Assembly: GCA_016650415.1 (NCBI GenBank)
Contig: JAENVU010000014.1
Coordinates: 1 to 9,852 of the forward strand
Origin: Acidimicrobiia bacterium
GTDB taxonomy: Bacteria; Actinomycetota; Acidimicrobiia; IMCC26256; JAENVU01
Reading direction: 5' to 3'
Length of the DNA: 9,852 nucleotides
A program made the translations under genes and the position numbers. The notes beneath the pieces were generated by a model. The model worked only from the letters and a program-made list of their open reading frames with translations. It ran no database searches and had not been told where the DNA came from. Below are positions 5,869 to 9,852 of the stretch, in pieces. Position 1 is the stretch's first letter. The number at the start of each line of letters is the position of its first letter.

Positions 5869-6315
5869 ATGACACGAGTCCTCGTGGCCATGGACGGATC
5901 ACCCGAGTCGGCCCATGCGGCCGCAACGGCGGTCGACCTCTTCGGTCCCACCGCCGAGTATCTCGTCGCGAACGTCGCCCAGTCGGTCTACCCACTTCCG
6001 GACGGCGTGACCTTCGGGGCGGTCTACCCCATGTCCGGGAGCGAATGGACCAACCTCGTCGACGCTGCGGATCATGCGGCGACGGCGACTGCCGCGCGTG
6101 GCGCGGCCAGCGCCGGAATCGACGAAGCCGAGATCATCGTGGAGCACGGTGATGTCGTCGGCGCGCTCTGTCTGGCCGCCGAGGCTCACTCCGCGGATGT
6201 CATCGTCGTCGGCTCACACGACAAGAGTTGGATCGGCCGCCTAATCTCGCCCTCGGTCGCCGACGGAATCGCGCACCGATCACCACGACCCGTGCTGGTG
6301 GTCAGCGGAGAGTGA
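5869..6315 (+). CDS. Universal stress protein, UspA domain
   Basis: A single-domain Usp of 148 residues. It opens with MTRVLVAMDGSPES, the family's first strand and loop, and ends in the conserved segment SADVIVVGSHDKSW...SPRPVLVVSG. The nucleotide-binding signature G-x2-G-x9-G-S/T is degenerate: Gly115-Ser-His-Asp118, then nine residues, then Pro128-Ser129. Two of its three glycines are therefore missing, and the protein probably belongs to the Usp class that does not bind ATP. ATG 5869 is chosen because GAGAAGGGA (5853-5861) stands 7 nt upstream; a GTG at 5833 in the same frame would add 12 residues unlike the family. The stop overlaps the next gene's start (GTGA at 6312-6315), making translational coupling with the ABC exporter likely. 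A DosR-box-like site lies upstream, which fits usp genes as hypoxia or redox-stress genes in mycobacteria. Confidence 0.88.
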   Translation: MTRVLVAMDGSPESAHAAATAVDLFGPTAEYLVANVAQSVYPLPDGVTFGAVYPMSGSEWTNLVDAADHAATATAARGAASAGIDEAEIIVEHGDVVGALCLAAEAHSADVIVVGSHDKSWIGRLISPSVADGIAHRSPRPVLVVSGE

Positions 6316-7205
6316 CCGCAGCCATCACGACGGTCGGGCTGTCCAAGCAGTTCGGTTCGACGATCGCGCTGGATCACCTGGACCTTGCGGTTCCCACTGG
6401 ATCAGTGTTCGGATTCCTCGGGCCGAACGGTGCCGGCAAGACCACGACCATCCGGATGCTCATGGGGTTGGCGCGACCGTCGACGGGGTACGCCACCGTG
6501 CTCGGTCTCGACGCCACCCGAGATCGCGACGAGGTTCACCGGCGCGTCGGGTACCTGCCCGGCGATTTCACCGCCTACGCCGACCTCACCGGCGGCGAGT
6601 ACCTCGACTACCTGGGCCGCCTCCGGGCCGACGCGGACCCGCGGCGACGCGAGGAGTTGGTCGATCGGCTCGAACTCGACGTCTCCCGAACCATCCGGAC
6701 GTTGTCCCGCGGCAATCGGCAGAAGGTCGGTTTGGTCCAGGCATTCATGCACAACCCGGACCTGCTGGTGCTCGATGAGCCCACCAGCGGCCTCGACCCT
6801 TTGATGCAACGACAATTCCGGGAGATCGCGTCCGCCGCGCGGGCGGCCGGCTCGACGGTGTTCCTGTCGTCGCACGTCCTCGGTGAAGTCGAGGAGATTG
6901 CCGACACCGTTGCCATCGTGAAGGAAGGCCGACTCGTGGTCGTCGATGCGCTCGAACACCTCAAGGAACGCGCTCGCCGACATATCGAGCTCACGTTCCG
7001 CGACCCGCCTCCCGCATCGACGTTCGATTCCATTCCCGGAGTGCGGGACGTCACGGTCCTCGACCACACCATTCGATTGGTGATCGAGGGCTCGATGGAA
7101 GCGGTCTTTCGCGCCGCCGCGCCGTTGGGGGTCGAGAACGTCGTCGCCGACCACGCGCCGCTCGACGAGATCCTGATCGGGTACTACGAGTCGGACTCCT
7201 CGTGA
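6312..7205 (+). CDS. ABC transporter ATP-binding protein (ABC-2 exporter class)
   Basis: The product has 297 residues from GTG 6312, which overlaps the usp stop as GTGA; GGAG lies just upstream inside usp. The nucleotide-binding domain is complete: Walker A GPNGAGKTTT (37-46), YLPGDF in place of a classical Q-loop (81-86), signature LSRGNRQKVG (131-140), Walker B LLVLDEPTSGLD (151-162) with catalytic Glu156, and switch His188. The signature variant LSxGNRQKVG is common in ATPases paired with ABC-2 permeases of the YxlF/BerA type. A C-terminal domain of about 80 residues follows, as in many exporters of this class. The stop overlaps the permease start, so the two are made together. It energises export of an unknown compound, possibly a drug, peptide or lipid. 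Confidence 0.92.
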   Translation: MTAAITTVGLSKQFGSTIALDHLDLAVPTGSVFGFLGPNGAGKTTTIRMLMGLARPSTGYATVLGLDATRDRDEVHRRVGYLPGDFTAYADLTGGEYLDYLGRLRADADPRRREELVDRLELDVSRTIRTLSRGNRQKVGLVQAFMHNPDLLVLDEPTSGLDPLMQRQFREIASAARAAGSTVFLSSHVLGEVEEIADTVAIVKEGRLVVVDALEHLKERARRHIELTFRDPPPASTFDSIPGVRDVTVLDHTIRLVIEGSMEAVFRAAAPLGVENVVADHAPLDEILIGYYESDSS

Positions 7206-7996
7206 ACCGCTTCGTGATCTTCACCAAGACGATCCGCGATCAGCGCCGCGGGATCTTCGCGTGGGGCATCAGCATCGCCGCGCTCGTCGTGGTCATGGCA
7301 CTGATGTGGCCGACGGTACGGGACATGCCCGACCTCAAGCGGCTCCTGTCGAATTACCCCGAAGCCTTACGGAAGATCTTCAAGATCGATACGTACGGGA
7401 CCCCCGCGGGCTATCTCAACGCCGAACTCTTCAGCCTCATCCTTCCGGCCGTCTTCCTGGTGTTCTCCATCGGACGCGGGGCACGCCTCATCGCCGGTGA
7501 GGAGGAGGATCACACCCTCGACGTCCTCCTGTGTGCGGCGCCGTCCCGGTCGCGAGTGGCGTTCGAGAAGGCGGCGGCCCTGGTCGTCACGGTCGGTGCG
7601 CTCGGCGGAATCCTCTTCATGACGATGCTGCTCAGCTCGTGGGCGATCGACATGCGTTTGGCCATCGGCGACATCGCCCGCGGAACGATTGCCGTGACGG
7701 CATTGAGTATCGAGTTCGGGCTCCTCGCGTTGGCGGTCGGCGCGATCAGCGGCCGGCGTTCGACCGCAGCCGGGATTTCCACGCTGATCGCCGCCGCGGC
7801 GTTCGTGCTCTACCTGCTCGGCCAACTCATCACGGCCTTCGAACCGTGGCGCGGGCTGTCGCCGTTCACCCAGGCGCTCGACCACGGCCCGCTCGGGCCG
7901 GAGTGGTCCATCGGCACGATCGCGATGTGCGCCTGTGGGGCCGCCGTCTTTGCCGCCGCCCTCCCCCGGTTCACCCGGCGCGACATCCGAACCTGA
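7202..7996 (+). CDS. ABC-2 type transporter permease
   Basis: A 264-residue integral membrane protein starting at GTG 7202 inside the ATPase stop (GTGA). Six hydrophobic segments lie near residues 17-37, 75-92, 126-147, 163-183, 190-212 and 237-254. The short N-terminal segment with TIRDQRRGIFAWG, and the cytoplasmic motif GEEEDHTLDVLLCAAPSRSR (99-118) after the second membrane span, resemble permeases annotated as ABC-2 or beta-exotoxin I export (BerB-like) proteins. It forms the channel for the preceding ATPase. The substrate cannot be predicted from sequence. The coupling with a usp gene suggests a stress-linked exporter. The protein ends 14 nt before the stop codon of the convergent AI-2E family gene. 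Confidence 0.88.
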   Translation: MNRFVIFTKTIRDQRRGIFAWGISIAALVVVMALMWPTVRDMPDLKRLLSNYPEALRKIFKIDTYGTPAGYLNAELFSLILPAVFLVFSIGRGARLIAGEEEDHTLDVLLCAAPSRSRVAFEKAAALVVTVGALGGILFMTMLLSSWAIDMRLAIGDIARGTIAVTALSIEFGLLALAVGAISGRRSTAAGISTLIAAAAFVLYLLGQLITAFEPWRGLSPFTQALDHGPLGPEWSIGTIAMCACGAAVFAAALPRFTRRDIRT

Positions 7997-8014
7997 TCGC
8001 CGGGGTCGGATCAG
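7993..8014. terminator. Weak bidirectional hairpin between convergent genes
   Basis: CTGATC (7993-7998) pairs with GATCAG (8009-8014) around a 10-nt loop. The arms include the stop codons of both convergent genes. There are only six base pairs and no T tracts, so its function is uncertain. Confidence 0.22.
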
Positions 8015-9132
8015 ATCGGGTCGGCGGGCGTCGGTTCTGCGCCGCGACTGAGCACGTGCTGCACCGTCTCGCGCCGTTCCTGCCAGATATCCCGGGCGAC
8101 GACCTGCAGTGCGCCCGCGACCGGGATCGCCAACAACGCGCCCAGGAGCCCTGCGAGTTCGACGCCGACGAGCACCGAGAGCAGGACGCCGAGCGCGTTC
8201 AGCTTCACCGCCCGAGCCATGATCGTGGTCTGGAGCACGTGATTCTCGAAGAGTTGGTAGACGACAAGGAAGATGAGCGTCGCCAACCCGAGACCGGGCG
8301 ACTTGAGCAACGCGACGAAGATGGGTGGTATCGCACCCAGGGTCGCGCCGACGAGCGGGAGCATGTCGGCGAATGCCACCCACAGCGCGAGCACGAGCGC
8401 GAACGGGATGAACAGCGCGCGCAGCCAGATGTAGATGGCGATACCGGCGATCAGCGAGATGGCCAGATTGCCGATCATGTAACCGGTCACCGCGCGGCCC
8501 GCATCCGCCGCGACACGTCGCAACCGCTCGCCGCGTCGATACGGGAAGAGTTCGACCAGAAACGCACCGATGCTCGGCCCCTGGAGAAGCATGAGGAAAG
8601 TCAGCACCGCGATCGTCAGTGCCGCGACCGTCCCCGTGACCAGGCTCTCGCCCGCCGCAAGGAGTCCGTTCGAGTCGGTGAGCGAGTTCCGCAGCTTGGG
8701 CAGGTTGGTCTTCGCCCATTCCTGTGCACCGACGTCGGACAGCCACCGACCGAGTTGTCCTTTGCCGCGTTCGGCGTCGCGGATCGCCCGGGGAAGGTCC
8801 TCGGTGAAGGTCGACGAGGCGTCGTAGATCGGCCGGGCGAAGGAGTAGACGAGCGCCGAGATGAGCAACAGCCCGAGGAAGAACACGACCAACGTCGCGA
8901 ACCCACGCGACAGGTGGAGTCGCCGTTCGCACCAGCCGACGGTCGGGCCCAGTGCGATGGCAAGGAACCCCGATACCGCGACGAGTCCGAGGACGGTTGC
9001 GAATTGGGCCAACACGGCGTAACACGCCAGCACGACACCGACGACGAGTACCCCGATGGACCAGAACGCGAAGTAGTGCCGGACCGGGATGGGCTCGGGT
9101 GGCGCAGCGGACTCGGGCGTCGCGGTCTCCAT
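8011..9132 (-). CDS. AI-2E family transporter (PerM/UPF0118) membrane protein
   Basis: The product has 373 residues from ATG 9132, the usual length. Hydrophobic segments near 25-45, 47-64 and 76-98 are followed by a polar periplasmic-type stretch (about 102-160), then further spans near 163-183 and from about 215 to 345. Family landmarks are GYMIGNLAISLIAGIAIYI (217-235), FADMLPLVGATLGAIPP (254-270) and VYQLFENHVLQTTIM (291-305). Some members export autoinducer-2; others move Na+ or have unknown substrates, so the name is a family label. GTG 9135 directly before the ATG is an equally good start, since GAGAAG lies 8 nt upstream of it. The frame stays open for hundreds of bases upstream, but that stretch runs antisense to the methyltransferase gene and lacks family similarity. 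The gene converges on the ABC permease and diverges from the tpm-like gene. Confidence 0.87.
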   Translation of the reverse strand: METATPESAAPPEPIPVRHYFAFWSIGVLVVGVVLACYAVLAQFATVLGLVAVSGFLAIALGPTVGWCERRLHLSRGFATLVVFFLGLLLISALVYSFARPIYDASSTFTEDLPRAIRDAERGKGQLGRWLSDVGAQEWAKTNLPKLRNSLTDSNGLLAAGESLVTGTVAALTIAVLTFLMLLQGPSIGAFLVELFPYRRGERLRRVAADAGRAVTGYMIGNLAISLIAGIAIYIWLRALFIPFALVLALWVAFADMLPLVGATLGAIPPIFVALLKSPGLGLATLIFLVVYQLFENHVLQTTIMARAVKLNALGVLLSVLVGVELAGLLGALLAIPVAGALQVVARDIWQERRETVQHVLSRGAEPTPADPI

Positions 9133-9249
9133 CACGCTGCAGTCTTCTCGGTCGCCCGCTCCGGATCGGGCATGCCCAGATCGCTCGGGCTGCGAGCGAG
9201 ACACCGGCAGGCCCCGGCGGCACCCATTCGACGCAGTCGTCGACCTCGC

Positions 9250-9255
9250 TATCGT
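9250..9255 (+). promoter_or_regulatory. Predicted -10 element of a leaderless methyltransferase transcript
   Basis: TATCGT ends 6 nt before ATG 9262, the same spacing as in cstR and tauE. The only ribosome-binding-like bases (GCGGGA) directly abut the ATG. A poor -35 candidate, TTCGAC, lies at 9227-9232. The 126-nt divergent intergenic region (9136-9261) otherwise shows nothing clear apart from the GAGAAG of the AI-2E family gene. Confidence 0.35.
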
Positions 9256-9261
9256 GCGGGA

Positions 9262-9852
9262 ATGCAGCAGACCGACTGGGAATCTCGTTGGAGCGCCGGC
9301 CAGATCCCGTTTCATCAGCCGGACGTGAGCCGTGCGCTCAGCACATACGCCGAATCCGTCTGGGGCACGAGTGGCATGAGCCGGGTGTACGTCCCCCTCT
9401 GTGGCAAGAGCCTGGACATGGTCTACCTGGCCGAGATGGCCGACGAAGTCGTCGGCGTCGAGTTCGTCGAGCAGGCGGTGCAGGAGTTCTTTGCGGAGCG
9501 AGGCCTCACCCCGGAGATCGAACGGGAACCCGAAGTCCGCTATCGCGCGGGCAACTACCGCCTGTATGCGGCCGACGTCTTCAGCCTCACCAATGCACAT
9601 CTCGGTGCCATCGATGCCGTGTATGACCGCGCCGCGTTGGTCGCGCTCGATGCCGAGACTCGCATCCGTTACGCAGCCCACATGCACTCGATCGTGTCCG
9701 TCGGGGCGCGGATGCTGCTGGTCGCGTTCGAGTACGACCAAAGCCAGATGAACGGCCCGCCGTTCGCGGTACCGGACGACGAGGTGCATCGGCTCTTCGA
9801 CGGCGGCTTCGAGGTCGAAACCCTCGGGACCCGCGACGCGCTCGACGACGGC
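9262..9852 (+). CDS. tpm: Thiopurine S-methyltransferase family protein, 3' end outside window
   Basis: The frame from ATG 9262 is open to the last base, giving 197 of an expected 210-220 residues. TPMT hallmarks are consecutive: W6-x3-W10 with FHQP (17-20) at the N-terminus, RVYVPLCGKSLDM (41-53, the SAM-binding glycine region), VVGVEFVEQAVQEFF (63-77), ADVFSLT (104-110), YDRAALVAL (121-129) and FEYDQSQMNGPPF (157-169). The enzyme transfers methyl from S-adenosylmethionine to thiols. Bacterial members also methylate selenium and tellurium compounds, and some related proteins methylate hydrogen sulfide. The natural substrate here is unknown. It is divergent from the AI-2E family gene and probably translated from a leaderless mRNA. 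Confidence 0.88.
   Translation, partial: MQQTDWESRWSAGQIPFHQPDVSRALSTYAESVWGTSGMSRVYVPLCGKSLDMVYLAEMADEVVGVEFVEQAVQEFFAERGLTPEIEREPEVRYRAGNYRLYAADVFSLTNAHLGAIDAVYDRAALVALDAETRIRYAAHMHSIVSVGARMLLVAFEYDQSQMNGPPFAVPDDEVHRLFDGGFEVETLGTRDALDDG

Noticed and set aside
6228..6311. Earlier start for the ABC ATPase inside usp
   Set aside because: It would overlap usp by over 80 bases with a basic, non-homologous segment; GTG 6312 gives the standard N-terminus and the same GTGA overlap seen at the next junction.
7367..9223. Minus-strand open frame of 618 codons running under the ABC permease and the AI-2E family gene
   Set aside because: The product is low-complexity Arg/Gly/Pro sequence, and it overlaps two well-supported genes in other frames.
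9133..9789. N-terminal extension of the AI-2E family protein by over 200 residues
   Set aside because: The extension lies antisense to the tpm-like gene and resembles no membrane-protein N-terminus; normal family length is reached from ATG 9132, and GAGAAG lies just upstream.
1..9852. Search for tRNA, rRNA, CRISPR arrays, insertion sequences, att sites or tandem repeats
   Set aside because: No cloverleaf-like segment, regularly spaced repeat, transposase-like protein or long duplicated segment was noticed by eye; a covariance-model scan was not possible here.

Overview
The window is GC-rich (mostly G/C third positions, frequent GTG and TTG starts) and reads as chromosomal DNA of a high-GC actinobacterium. 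An Acidimicrobiia-like or uncultured actinobacterial lineage is my guess from gene style, not a proven placement. I see no rRNA, tRNA, CRISPR array, insertion sequence or phage gene. Ten protein genes are supported: eight complete or nearly so, and one cut off at each window edge.

Left part (1-3219). The window opens inside a large helical-repeat protein, probably the C-terminal part of an AAA/TPR-type regulator. A small unrecognised gene follows whose ribosome binding site and GTG start lie in a different frame from its body. Convergent to it, on the minus strand, is a Tat-signal amidohydrolase whose best ribosome binding site and ATG are also out of frame with the body. Both cases would be explained by loss of one base from a short homopolymer.

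Centre (3152-5745). This is a compact sulfide/persulfide module resembling the cst operon of Staphylococcus aureus. It contains a CsoR-family repressor of the CstR (persulfide-sensing, two-Cys, no His) type, a CstB-like metallo-beta-lactamase-fold persulfide dioxygenase fused to a pseudo-rhodanese and an active rhodanese domain, and, divergently, a TauE/SafE exporter likely to export sulfite or a related sulfur anion. A G-rich operator with an inverted repeat sits between two divergent promoters whose -35 elements overlap. Both start codons lie exactly 6 nt after a -10-like hexamer, which suggests leaderless mRNAs. A strong hairpin follows cstB.

Right-centre (5746-7996). A universal stress protein, an ABC ATPase and an ABC-2 type permease are joined by two 4-base GTGA overlaps. 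Upstream lies a site resembling the DosR/DevR box that controls hypoxia and NO genes, including usp genes, in mycobacteria.

Right end (7997-9852). An AI-2E/PerM family membrane protein on the minus strand converges on the permease. Divergent to it is a thiopurine S-methyltransferase family gene that runs off the window end and also appears leaderless. The overall theme of the centre and right is thiol, sulfur and redox stress handling; only the cst-like genes can be linked to each other with reasonable confidence.
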